Notes under the pieces: generated by a model
Databases searched by the model: none
Told to the model about the DNA's origin: nothing
What the model saw: the letters and a program-made list of their open reading frames with translations, nothing else
From: an uncultured Chloroflexota bacterium
GTDB taxonomy: Bacteria; Chloroflexota; Anaerolineae; Anaerolineales; Anaerolineaceae
Assembly (NCBI GenBank): GCA_902786265.1
Contig: CADACE010000005.1
Location: 85,303 to 149,302, forward strand
Direction of reading: 5' to 3'
DNA length: 64,000 bases
Position numbers and translations under genes: made by a program
Shown: positions 6,140 through 14,600 of the stretch, in pieces
How the letters are laid out: every line of letters begins with the position of its first letter
Position numbering within the stretch: the first letter of the stretch is position 1

Positions 6140-6340
6140 CTAAGGACAATCTTCATTTGGCGTACACGTAAACCAGAATTTACCCTTACGGTCTATGTAT
6201 TTTTTAAGGGATTCGGACCCATGTTCTCTTACGTATTTTTCCCATTCCGCATCATCCCAATAGCGGTCAGGGTCAATTTTTGTAAATTCATCAAGTAGAT
6301 GTCCAATTTCCTGAAATATTGGTCCAGAATAATCAATCAT
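6140..6340 (-). CDS. Candidate immunity protein, paralogue of 5751-5951
   Basis: The 66-residue protein is MIDYSGPIFQEIGHLLDEFT.. ending GKFWFTCTPNEDCP. The ribosome binding site is weak (GGAAAAG). It is similar to the 5751-5951 product at about every second position across the full length. It follows the toxin tail at 6346-6417 by five bases. Confidence 0.6.
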   Translation of the reverse strand: MIDYSGPIFQEIGHLLDEFTKIDPDRYWDDAEWEKYVREHGSESLKKYIDRKGKFWFTCTPNEDCP

Positions 6341-6345
6341 AATAA

Positions 6346-6417
6346 CTATTTTCTTTTCCGGTATGCTTTTAAAATAGCATATGCTAATGCGTTACCAGGT
6401 AAACTTTTGCCTATTTT
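6346..6417 (-). pseudogene. 3' remnant of a toxin gene (tail A)
   Basis: The 23-codon open frame KIGKSLPGNALAYAILKAYR.. runs to TAG at 6346 after an upstream TAG, partly overlapping the end of the 6392-6613 gene in another frame. It is similar in wording to the end of the 5969-6118 fragment and sits at the same place relative to a paralogous immunity gene. Confidence 0.45.
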
Positions 6418-6613
6418 CTATAATATAATGATATTCCGGTGGAATGTGTTCTTTGACCCATTCAATAGCTAATCCATCGGCATAATCAGCTTCAAATTTC
6501 CAGAATTTTTCTTCAATATCCTTTGGAGCATTTTCGGCTAATTGGTGATAACCGTCATCTCCAATGGAAACATAAGATCTTATTTCCTGCCAATAAGGTG
6601 AATAAATTATCAT
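6392..6613 (-). CDS. Candidate immunity protein, distantly similar to 6675-6860
   Basis: The 73-residue protein MIIYSPYWQEIRSYVSIGDD.. starts behind a good GGAGG. It shares with the next protein a pattern of hydrophobic strand, glycine turn with aspartates, [NE][EN]AP.[DE][IV][EK]EE and a tryptophan/tyrosine-rich helix (..FWKFEADYADGLA..). It is small, acidic and aromatic. Function inferred from position. Confidence 0.5.
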   Translation of the reverse strand: MIIYSPYWQEIRSYVSIGDDGYHQLAENAPKDIEEKFWKFEADYADGLAIEWVKEHIPPEYHYIIENRQKFTW

Positions 6614-6674
6614 TTTTTTATAGCCTCCACGATCGTTAACTAATTATAAATTGAAAGTTGGCTAGCCAGATTCA

Positions 6675-6860
6675 TTAGATAATCTTTGCTCCCGTTTCAG
6701 CTTCTCGCTTACTGTAATATTCTATTTGTTCCCAATACAAGCGGCTTTCTTCTTTAACTTCTTCAGGAGCGTCTTCATTTACGACCCAGTAACCAAAATC
6801 ATCGTCCCAATGAAGGTATTCTTTATTCTTTAGCCATGATGTGTGAAAGAGTTTAACCAT
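6675..6860 (-). CDS. Candidate immunity protein, first gene of the array
   Basis: The 61-residue protein MVKLFHTSWLKNKEYLHWDD.. starts at ATG 6860 with AAAGGAG ten bases upstream. It contains NEDAPEEVKEESRLYWEQIE, similar to the 6392-6613 product. It heads the leftward AT-rich array. No toxin is left upstream, so it is an orphan. Confidence 0.55.
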   Translation of the reverse strand: MVKLFHTSWLKNKEYLHWDDDFGYWVVNEDAPEEVKEESRLYWEQIEYYSKREAETGAKII

Positions 6861-6916
6861 CGTACTCGCTCCTTTCTGATCAATGATCTAAATTCATTAG
6901 CAAATTCATTTTTGTC

Positions 6917-6951
6917 TTAATTATAACCAATTATTTCCGGCATAATTTCAC
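6917..6951 (-). promoter_or_regulatory. Possible promoter of the immunity array
   Basis: TATAAT on the minus strand (6925-6920), with a poor -35 region. It lies 60 bases ahead of the first array gene in an AT-rich stretch. The remainder of 6861-7094 holds no gene I can support. Confidence 0.3.
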
Positions 6952-7094
6952 TTAATCTTGTTTTCCCGGTTGTGATAATTGTTGCTTCAGCAGAGGCCCG
7001 GGATATATTTTCGGATAAAGGAAAAGAAAAAGTCCTGAAAACTCCTGAAAATCCGCCGAACCAATCGTTTCGTGCTATAATATGCCTAATTGAT

Positions 7095-7167
7095 GCCCTC
7101 ATAGCTCAATGGACAGAGTGACTGACTTCGAATCAGGAGGTTGGGGGTTCGACTCCCTCTGGGGGCG
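7095..7167 (+). tRNA. tRNA-Arg (anticodon TCG)
   Basis: Cloverleaf: acceptor GCCCTCA/TGGGGGC, D-arm GCTC..GAGT, anticodon stem ACTGA/TCAGG with loop CTTCGAA, T-arm GGGGG-TTCGACT-CCCTC, discriminator G, CCA not encoded. The terminal anticodon-stem pair is A-G and the D stem has a G-T pair, so it is slightly irregular. A -10-like TATAAT (7076-7081) lies directly upstream. It borders the phage remnant on its 5' side. Prophages usually use the 3' end, so I do not claim an attachment site. Confidence 0.9.
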
Positions 7168-7172
7168 CTGTA

Positions 7173-7289
7173 ACATCTCCGACGGTTTACACCCAACCGG
7201 AGATGTACCGGGGAGAAACGTGAAAATCCGAGTTTTTCATGTTTCGCAGATCAAAAAAGACCGCATAAAAAATGTATGCGGTCTTTTTT
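7173..7289 (+). terminator. Hairpin pair after tRNA-Arg, the second a strong terminator
   Basis: A first hairpin (ACATCTCC 7173-7180 with GGAGATGT 7199-7206) lacks a U tract. The second (AAAAAAGACCGCAT 7253-7266 with ATGCGGTCTTTTTT 7276-7289, 9-base loop) is a classic bidirectional rho-independent terminator. Confidence 0.8.
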
Positions 7290-7509
7290 GTCTGGCCACC
7301 GGTGGGATACATCTTTCAGATAACGACAAATCAATGAAGCGATTTTCAAATGCGGGTTTTCTTTAAAGATCAACATCCGAATATCATCCGCAAGGGTCCC
7401 GGATGGGGCTGTACAGCACAGGAAAACAGATTTTTCCGGAAAATCGAGAAAAGAAATTTTTAAACATTGGTAAAACCGTTGTCAATTTTTCTTTAATTTA
7501 CAGATTTCC

Positions 7510-7538
7510 TTAAAATTTTCAGAATCTTGCATTATAAT
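7510..7538 (+). promoter_or_regulatory. Promoter of the sortase-domain gene
   Basis: A consensus TATAAT (7533-7538) is preceded at 17 bp by TTAAAA (7510-7515). The expected start near 7546 coincides with the base of the leader hairpin. The preceding 7290-7509 is AT-rich with no gene seen. Confidence 0.55.
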
Positions 7539-7548
7539 AGATAAAGAT

Positions 7549-7617
7549 ATTATCCCGGTGGAATGACCCGGAGAAGTCAGGGGTGGGAGCCCCGCCACAG
7601 GATAATCCCGCAAAGGG
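7549..7617 (+). ncRNA. Structured 5' leader, possible cis-regulatory RNA of unknown class
   Basis: ATTATCC (7549-7555) pairs with GGATAAT (7600-7606), enclosing GGTGG/CCGCC-type pairing and an inner GGGG-tgggag-CCCC hairpin. A separate CCC-GCAAA-GGG hairpin (7607-7617) ends just before the ribosome binding site (AAGGAGAG, 7620-7627). The layout (closed multi-helix domain starting at the transcription start, next to the ribosome binding site) suggests a regulatory leader. It does not match a riboswitch consensus that I can recall with confidence. Confidence 0.4.
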
Positions 7618-7635
7618 TATAAGGAGAGAGAGAAA

Positions 7636-8862
7636 ATGAAAAAATCTGTCATTGTAATGGCACTGTTGTGCCTGTTATTGTTGGCGCAAGGGGTTTTTGC
7701 GCAGGGAAGCTACACCGATCCGCAGCCAATAAAAGGTTTGGTTTATGATGGTTCTAAACAAAACCTGCTGACAGCTGGCAGTGTGAGCGGTGACGACAGC
7801 GCGAATTATTTTTATTTCAACAAATATACCGGCCGGTGGAGCAATGAGCTGAAGGACATTCCTTCGGAACAATATCCCGGAACTTATAAAGCCTATTGGG
7901 TCCTTTACAGAGGCGAAGAGGATATCAACACCATTGAAAACCTGCGCGGTGTGAGAGAAGAAACCGTAACGATCGAATGGCTGGATCAGCCTCAGGCGAA
8001 TCCGGGGCTTGAACCCATACAGGGTGTGGCACAGGATCTGGTCGATCCCAATCACCCGGGGACAGCCAAAGGCAATGACAGATTTTTCTATCGCGTTCAG
8101 CCGGAAACCGCATGGCAGACATCTCTTCCCCAAAGACAGGCGAGAGGCTGTTACGTTGTTGAATTTCTGCTGAGCGAGTTCAACGGTATGAATCCTCCTG
8201 CCGATTCCACCGCTCCGAGCGGCAGTTTCCAGGTATCGATTGGCGCAAATGTTTGCCCCGGTCCCGGTCCGCAGCCAGGTCCCGGTCCGCAGCCCGGACC
8301 GTACATTCCGCCGCTCCGGCCTATCTATAATGAAGATGACCTTTTCAATAATGACAATTATCTGCCCGGTACCGGTTTCCCGACCAGATTCCACAAACCG
8401 CTGGCTGTCCAGCCGGGAGATCTGACCTATGACAGACTTGAAATGCGCATCCAGATTCCGACGATCAATGTTGACGCAGAACTGACAGGCGTGCCCGCAT
8501 TTGGTGACAGCTGGGCTGTGGAATGGCTTGGCGAACGTGCCGGTTTGCTGAGCGGGTCTGCCATGCCTGGTGACGGGTATGCGATGATCGCGGCTCATAA
8601 CCATCTTGACGCGGAAAATATGGGACCATTCGGTCTGCTGTTCTCTCTCAGCGAAAATGACCGTATTTTCATCAACACCGCGGATGGCGGCCTGCAGATC
8701 TACAGCGTATACGCCAATGAACTGCTGGAACCGGACGACATGGAGAAGCTCTCCTCCATTGCCCATCTTGAAGATGACTCAATCATCCTCGTCACCTGTG
8801 AAAACGAGATGATTGAAGGCGGCTACCAGAACCGCCGCGCCGTCTTCGCAAAACCGCTGTAG
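7636..8862 (+). CDS. Secreted protein with C-terminal sortase domain
   Basis: The 408-residue product has a signal peptide (MKKSVIVMALLCLLLLAQGVFAQ, likely cleaved after VFA), an N-terminal region of about 190 residues of unknown fold, a Pro/Gly linker (PGPGPQPGPGPQPGP), and a sortase domain from about residue 265. The catalytic triad is visible: His in AAHNHL, Cys in LVTCEN, Arg in QNRRAVFA. Sortases cut and transfer surface proteins to the cell wall or to pilin lysines; class D/E/F-like enzymes act on varied motifs. The usual N-terminal anchor is replaced by what looks like a cleavable signal peptide, and the large N-terminal region is unusual. No sortase substrate with an LPxTG-like tail is visible nearby. 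The start has AAGGAGAG upstream. Confidence 0.8.
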   Translation: MKKSVIVMALLCLLLLAQGVFAQGSYTDPQPIKGLVYDGSKQNLLTAGSVSGDDSANYFYFNKYTGRWSNELKDIPSEQYPGTYKAYWVLYRGEEDINTIENLRGVREETVTIEWLDQPQANPGLEPIQGVAQDLVDPNHPGTAKGNDRFFYRVQPETAWQTSLPQRQARGCYVVEFLLSEFNGMNPPADSTAPSGSFQVSIGANVCPGPGPQPGPGPQPGPYIPPLRPIYNEDDLFNNDNYLPGTGFPTRFHKPLAVQPGDLTYDRLEMRIQIPTINVDAELTGVPAFGDSWAVEWLGERAGLLSGSAMPGDGYAMIAAHNHLDAENMGPFGLLFSLSENDRIFINTADGGLQIYSVYANELLEPDDMEKLSSIAHLEDDSIILVTCENEMIEGGYQNRRAVFAKPL

Positions 8863-9027
8863 AAAAAATAAGAAATAAGAAGTAAGAAATAAGAAATATA
8901 GGCTGCCTTGTGAGCAGCCTATATTTTATTGAAATCATTGTTATTCGTTTTGAGAGATCATTATCAGACAGATTGTTGTATCCGGAGAATCAAACCCGTA
9001 ACCTAAACCCTATACCCTATTAAAATC
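8863..9027. repeat. Short-word tract flanking a terminator
   Basis: Purine words (AAGAAATAAGAAGTAAGAAA, 8869-8895) precede the hairpin at 8894-8926. Pyrimidine words (AACCTAAACCCTATACCCTA, about 9000-9020) follow. No gene is present. It has the same style as the tracts at 175-405 and 57095-57244. Confidence 0.5.
8894..8926. terminator. Bidirectional terminator between the sortase and L,D-transpeptidase genes
   Basis: A perfect 13-bp stem AAATATAGGCTGC / GCAGCCTATATTT with a 7-base loop is followed by a T-rich run. It lies between convergent genes. Confidence 0.8.
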
Positions 9028-10125
9028 CTAAATTACATTTACCGCCGTACCGAAGCCGATATTCTCGCGTTTCATGTCCCCGGTGATCATGGGTTTTGCC
9101 CAGCGGAACAGCCATTTGGCTTCTTCACAGGGCATATTGACACAGCCATGGCTCATGGTCATCCCAAAATTATCGTGCCAGTAAGCGCCATGAAATGCGA
9201 CACCGGTTTTGGGTTCAAAATAACAGCACCAGGGCGTACCGGGAAATTCATAGGCGTCAAGATCGGCAGTCATCTGGCCTTCTCCCATATGGTGCGAAGG
9301 AACTTTATTCATGATGTTAAATTGTCCCTTCGGAGTCTGGGTCGGGATCACACCCTCACGCCTGATGCTGGTGATACCGGTCGAGACCTTGAGCGTCTTT
9401 ACCGGCTCGTCATATTCGTAGCAGGTCATCGTCTGCATACCGAGTGAAACATCGATATGCTTATGCTCTACGGGAATTTCCGGTGTGATCGGCGCAATTT
9501 CTTCCCAGGGAATAATACGCATATGTTCGGCAGGGACATAATAATCCCATGAATCATACTCGTATGTGGAATCTTTGATGCGGTACCAGGGCCTGCCATC
9601 GGGACCGTTGATGACACCGACGACCCAATAAACGGACTGATAGTACAGCATAAAGATATCTTCCCACTTTTTCCCCGTGCGATTCACGCGTGCCTGTGAG
9701 AAGGGAACCGTTATTTCCGCAAGCCTGCCGGGCAGGGGAGTGCTGAGCACCGAATAATCCACTTCGTTCAGGTGCGTCTCTACGACCTGCATATGAGCGG
9801 AATGAACATAACCGCCCCAGACCCGGTACCATTTCGGGTTATAACCGGGACCATATTCCGATTCCACTTCATAGTAGACGTTCAGCAGATCATTGCGGAA
9901 GCGCTGGTAGAGAATCTGACTTTCGTCCCAGGGTTCTTTATAAATGCTGATATTGGCCGTGGCTACACGCACGACCTTTCCCGTTCCGGGAGTAACGACG
10001 CGTTCCTTTTCTTCCTTGACTTCCGGATCTGTCTGATAGAAAGGACGGAAAGCCAGTGCGCCTAAACCGGCAGATACATATTTCAGAAAATCACGGCGGC
10101 TGACTTTAGACGGCAGGGTCGGCAT
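9028..10125 (-). CDS. Tat-exported L,D-transpeptidase (YkuD domain)
   Basis: The 365-residue product starts at ATG 10125, overlapping the stop of the upstream gene (TGATG); a GTG four codons upstream is possible. Residues 8-30 form a twin-arginine signal (SRRDFLKYVSAGLGALAF). Residues about 50-215 resemble two SH3-like modules. The C-terminal YkuD domain carries HGAYWHDNFG and SHGCVNMP with the catalytic Cys. Such enzymes make 3-3 peptidoglycan crosslinks or attach proteins, acting outside the membrane. Use of the Tat route is a feature of several Chloroflexota proteins of this type. It is coupled to the DUF493 gene. Confidence 0.85.
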   Translation of the reverse strand: MPTLPSKVSRRDFLKYVSAGLGALAFRPFYQTDPEVKEEKERVVTPGTGKVVRVATANISIYKEPWDESQILYQRFRNDLLNVYYEVESEYGPGYNPKWYRVWGGYVHSAHMQVVETHLNEVDYSVLSTPLPGRLAEITVPFSQARVNRTGKKWEDIFMLYYQSVYWVVGVINGPDGRPWYRIKDSTYEYDSWDYYVPAEHMRIIPWEEIAPITPEIPVEHKHIDVSLGMQTMTCYEYDEPVKTLKVSTGITSIRREGVIPTQTPKGQFNIMNKVPSHHMGEGQMTADLDAYEFPGTPWCCYFEPKTGVAFHGAYWHDNFGMTMSHGCVNMPCEEAKWLFRWAKPMITGDMKRENIGFGTAVNVI

Positions 10126-10460
10126 CAGAGCACCCACTTCACCAGTTCATTGGCGGTCAGTTCTTTATACAGCGCATCCATCTGCTCCCGTGACTGTGCG
10201 GTGAATTTTGTCTTGAGGGAGCAGTATTTTTTGTTGGCACTGTAAGCAGTCGCCAGGTTCTTTTCTTCCACTTCGGGAACGTGCTTTTTCAAAATGGCAA
10301 AAATGATACCTTTATATTCGGGAACGTTCAATCCCATAATGGAAATCGGGAATTCACAGGGGAACTTCAGTTCCGCTTTTTCAAAAGCATCCTGCGGCAC
10401 CCGCGTGGTATTATCCTCATCGACTTCGATGTTAATTCCTTTGTGTAATTCGTCAGACAT
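10125..10460 (-). CDS. DUF493 / YbeD-like small protein
   Basis: The start chosen is ATG 10460 (MSDELHKGINIEVDEDNTTR) with AGGAGAG at the right distance; an upstream ATG in frame has none. The 111-residue product ends with the ferredoxin-like fold pattern typical of YbeD/DUF493: FPCEFPISIMGLN, then ..YCSLKTKFTAQSREQMDALY and KELTANELVKWVL. YbeD is linked to lipoate metabolism in enterobacteria, but the role outside them is unknown. Translationally coupled to the transpeptidase gene. Confidence 0.75.
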   Translation of the reverse strand: MSDELHKGINIEVDEDNTTRVPQDAFEKAELKFPCEFPISIMGLNVPEYKGIIFAILKKHVPEVEEKNLATAYSANKKYCSLKTKFTAQSREQMDALYKELTANELVKWVL

Positions 10461-10650
10461 GTTATCTTCTCTCCTGAACACATTCGTAAAAATGACATAT
10501 AAAATTTTACCTCAAAGTTTTATTTAAGGTGAAGAATGGAGTGTGAAGTGTGAAATAACAGAGCCATCCCGCGGAGATCATTTGGAAAACCGCAGGATAA
10601 CCGGAAGCAGTACCGGATATTTATCAAAAATCAACAGCAGACAGAAAGAA

Positions 10651-11400
10651 TTAATGAAAACGCAGAGAAAAGGCAGTCAGGACACTTTCTTTCACGGTAT
10701 TGAACACCCGCATTTTGCTGGTGCCGCGTTTCCAGTCATATCTCAGCGTGAATGGAACTTCAGCAAATCTTGCTCCGATTCGTGAAAGCTTGTACAGGAC
10801 TTCCATCATGCAGGCAAAGGACCTGCGTTCCGCGATGGCCTCTCCGTATGTTTCCCGGGCTTTCCGGATGATCTCATACGTATACATGCGGTAGCCGCAG
10901 GTATAATCTTTCACTCCCTTTACCCCAAGGAGGAATTTATAAAAGATCCCCGCTCCATTGCTCAGGAACTGCCGGAAAGAGGGAACCCCTTTCACCTCGG
11001 AGCTCTCGCAGTACCGGGAGGCGATCACAACGTCATACCCCTGATCGATCTTCGGCAGCATACTGAGGGAATACAGGGGATCATGGGAATTGTCACCATC
11101 CATCAGAACGCACAGGTCGCCTTCCTTCCCGTTATCAAGAAAATACCGGAAAGCGGTATTCAGTCCGCCGCCAAGCCCCTTGTTTTGTTCATGACAGATC
11201 ATACGGCAGTTCGGGAAGCGGTCTGTAAGCATCCGGATTTTTTCCGCGGTATGATCCGTGCTTTTGTCGTCAATACAAACCACGATCAGCTCATATCCTG
11301 CTTCCGAATATTGCGCTTCCAGTTCAAACCACTTTTCAGTCAGCGGTATGATGTTATCTTCTTCATTATAACAAGGCAGCATTACCCAGGTTTTTCGCAT
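10651..11400 (-). CDS. Family 2 glycosyltransferase, polyprenyl-phosphate-mannose-synthase type
   Basis: The 249-residue product shows the GT-A fold: MLPCYNEEDNIIPL at the nucleotide-binding end, the DDKSTDHT motif, DADGDNSHDP-like acid cluster (MDGDNSHDP), and a Y-R-MYTYE region. There is no C-terminal membrane segment, so it is the soluble DPM1 type, making lipid-linked sugars at the inner face for GT-C enzymes such as the neighbouring YfhO-like protein. It has its own promoter (11445-11472). No strong ribosome binding site is seen. Confidence 0.8.
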   Translation of the reverse strand: MRKTWVMLPCYNEEDNIIPLTEKWFELEAQYSEAGYELIVVCIDDKSTDHTAEKIRMLTDRFPNCRMICHEQNKGLGGGLNTAFRYFLDNGKEGDLCVLMDGDNSHDPLYSLSMLPKIDQGYDVVIASRYCESSEVKGVPSFRQFLSNGAGIFYKFLLGVKGVKDYTCGYRMYTYEIIRKARETYGEAIAERRSFACMMEVLYKLSRIGARFAEVPFTLRYDWKRGTSKMRVFNTVKESVLTAFSLRFH

Positions 11401-11444
11401 AAGCTTATTTTCCCACAGTATTCCTTACGAATATTTCACACCAT

Positions 11445-11472
11445 ATTTTAGCATAAGTTCATTCGTTTGCAA
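11445..11472 (-). promoter_or_regulatory. Promoter of the GT2 gene
   Basis: TTGCAA (11472-11467) and TAAAAT (11450-11445) are spaced by 16 bp on the minus strand, 45 bases ahead of the start. The rest of 11473-11666 shows no gene. Confidence 0.6.
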
Positions 11473-11666
11473 GAAAATTCACACTGCTGCGTTAAAATCA
11501 CCATTTTGGTTTCTAAAATATGAGCAGCATTATAAGGGTATACGAAATTTCAAATACCTCAGCTGATCAGAAATAATAAACGCAAACCGGGTCCGTATGC
11601 TGCAGTTTTCCAGGTACTTACCTGTTCATTAAATCTGCAGAAGTGATTTCGCGGCGAACATTCATA

Positions 11667-14600
11667 TTACCGCACACTCCCCGCACGTTTTTTTCTGATC
11701 ATCGCCGCCATGACCAAAAGGATCAGAGTCCCGCCGGAAACAGCACATCCTGCCAACAGTCCTTCCGGCCTGTATTTGATCGAAAATGTATGGATCCCGG
11801 CCGAAACAGGCGCGGAAAGGAAGAGCCCGAAAGCTTTTTCGGCAGCCGCGGGTGCCCCATCGATCTCGATCCGCCATCCCCGGTCATATGGGATCGTAAA
11901 GAACAAATAGCCGGCTTTTTCCGCGGAAATTGTCCCGGAAACCGCGGTCTCGGAATCCTTCCTGACCGACACACCGCTCTGCTGAAGCTGACTCGCATAC
12001 CTTTTCAGCACGGAAAGATTTTCCGAATAGAGCTGCAGCTCATTCACAGATGCCTGATCGTTCTGCAGGCGCAGGGTGATTTCAAGATCCGTCAGCCCGG
12101 AAGGCAAAGCTATGATCGGATTTCCCGTCCCGTCAAAGCAGCTCATCAGCTTTTCCCCGTTGATTAGCAGATCCAGCGGATACTGCAGATCAGCGTCATT
12201 CCGCAGGTAGAGGTAAAGGACATCATCAGTTCCGGCGGATATATTCCAGGTGATCGAAGCTTCCTGCTCCGCATCGATACGCTCATAGATTCCCGATCCG
12301 GCTCCGGAAAGGCGCAGATTACGCAGCACAGGCGTCCCTTCTGATATTCTGCTGTAAACAGCGTCTTCCGAACCGGTAAGAGCAGCGAAAATATCATTCT
12401 GCAGTTCAAAAGTAATGTGTGCAGGGTCGTCCAGCGCGATCCGCTCCGCCGCAAAGATGAGCGGGAGACTGTAAGGATTCCGGAAAACATAATACCCGTT
12501 TTCCGTGTACACGCGCTCATAAGGCTTCGCAATCGATTCACTGTCGGAAAGGAGGTAACGGATGCCCATCAGGCTGTCTGCGGCCAGATCGGAGCCCTCT
12601 CCATAAAGATAACGCCAGGGATATAAACGGTACCCCATCTTTGGCAAAAACTTCATCAACTCATAATTCAGCGTCGAGGAAAAATGTCCCACACCATGAT
12701 AATCCAGCGTCATAGCGTCATTGGCATCCCTGGCATAGGTTTTTTCGACCCGGTAAAAGCCGTCATCCAAATCTTTCAGCTTCCGGATCAGCGGAATGTT
12801 GTCCGCGAAAAAGGCCTGAAAATCAGCGGGCGTTTCCGAACGCTGATAGGCATTTTTTTCTCCGAGGATCATCCAGCCGTTCAGGAACAGGTCCGCACAG
12901 CAAAAGATCAGCACCCAAACCGGAAATCCCGATGCGGATCGGACGGAGAAAGCCCAAACCAGCAGCATACAGCCGGTCAGAACGAAGTTGAGCAGTACGG
13001 TTTCGGCGGAAAACCAGCTGAATTGTTTCCCCGAAACCATCCATAGCAAAAAATATACGAAAACCGCTGCCGCGGCTATCCGCGGCAGGGTAATGCCCTC
13101 CCGTTCCTGCCAGCATCGCAGGGCAAGGGAGAGCAGGAAAAGACAAATGATATAACTGTAGCGGTAAGGCCACCACACCGGCTCAGTGAAACCGTGCAGG
13201 ATCAGGTTCAGTCCGCGGATCATCATTACAGCGGCACAAAGGAGCAGACCGGCACCGCAAAGCAGCTTTTCTTTTCCCCGAATATTGCGGTTCAGGAAAA
13301 AGAGAGGCAGTCCGACAGTCACAAAGGTACCGCAAAAGATATTCGGCAGACCGGAGGAAAGGGTCTGATCCAGGTCAAAACTTCCGTAAAACAGTTTTCC
13401 CGCCAGCTCGGGAAGGCTCATGTTGAATGCAAAGGAGATCACGTTCCCATCGACGGATTTCATGCCTTTCGTCAGCTGTATCGCGACAGGGATCAGCAGA
13501 AATGCAGCAAACCCGGCGGAAATGAGCGAACAGCAGACAAAGGAGAGCAGCTTCTTCCGGGAGAAACTGCTCTCCAAAAAGACACGGAAGATAAAATAAA
13601 GCACACAGAAAAAGCAGATCTGGTAGGCTGAATAGTAATTGATCAGCAGCATCCCGCACAATGCCGCAATATAGAGTTTCCCGCTATCCCGCGAAATCAG
13701 CTGATCGATTCCCAGCAGGATCACCGGCAGCAACACCGCCCCATCCCGCAGCTGGATATGTTCGCATATCACAAAATGGAAAGCGATGAGCGCATAAGCG
13801 GTCGAAAAAATAAGCGAATCCCTTTTGGTATGGAATACTTTGCGAAAATAAAGTGCGCTTGTCAGACCGCACAGCCCATACCGCAGCATGATCAGCAATT
13901 CGGCCGCGATCGGATATTTTTCAATCGGGAACAAAGCTGAAAGGCAATTCAGCGGATTCCCGAGGTAATAAGCATAGAGAGAAAGAAAATCATCTCCAAT
14001 GGATTTGCTGAAGGAATAAAGCAGGCTTTTGCTTCCATTCAACACATTCCGGAAATAGAGCAGAAAATCGATATACTGCGCCTGCATATCTGAGATCAGA
14101 AAGGTCTTTTCCCCGAAAGGAAAGATGCGGATGACCAGGCAGACAGCAAACAAGATGACAACCGGAATAAAGAAAGACGCAGGATAAAGAAACCAATCCG
14201 AATCCATAAATGAGGAGCCCGCTTTTCCGTCAAAGCGCCGGAGCGCTTTTCGGAAGACCGCAGCGGGAATACACAGTACACCAATAAGGGAAAGGAACAG
14301 AAGCGCGAAGACACTCTGCCGGGATATTCCCTTTCCCGCCGCAAAAAAACGCAGCTGCGTATTCGGCGTGGTTGAATAAAACTCAGAGCCATTCCGCAAG
14401 GTCACTACGGAAGGGGACAGGAAGCTGAAAACCGGTCGATGGAAACTGAGAGCCTTTTTCAGCGTCAGGCTGCATCCGCCCATACAGCGTGTCCCGGTCT
14501 CACCATTATCCCATTCGCCCTGAAAAGTTAAATCACTATGCGAAATATCTCCGGCCGCGGGCCAGTACTCCACCTCGTCACTCATTTCACGATCGGGACT

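Noticed and set aside
6917..7102. 61-codon minus-strand frame ending ..SEIMPEIIGYN
   Set aside because: It starts inside the tRNA-Arg gene and has no ribosome binding site. The last half may be toxin debris, but I see no proof.
7095..7167. tRNA-Arg as the attachment site of the phage remnant
   Set aside because: The phage remnant lies on the 5' side of the tRNA, no direct repeat of the tRNA 3' end was seen on the far side, and no integrase is present in the window.
7549..7617. Assignment of the sortase leader to the c-di-GMP, cobalamin or c-di-AMP riboswitch classes
   Set aside because: Single motifs (CGCAAAG, GCCAC) look similar, but the conserved cores of these classes are not present in order.
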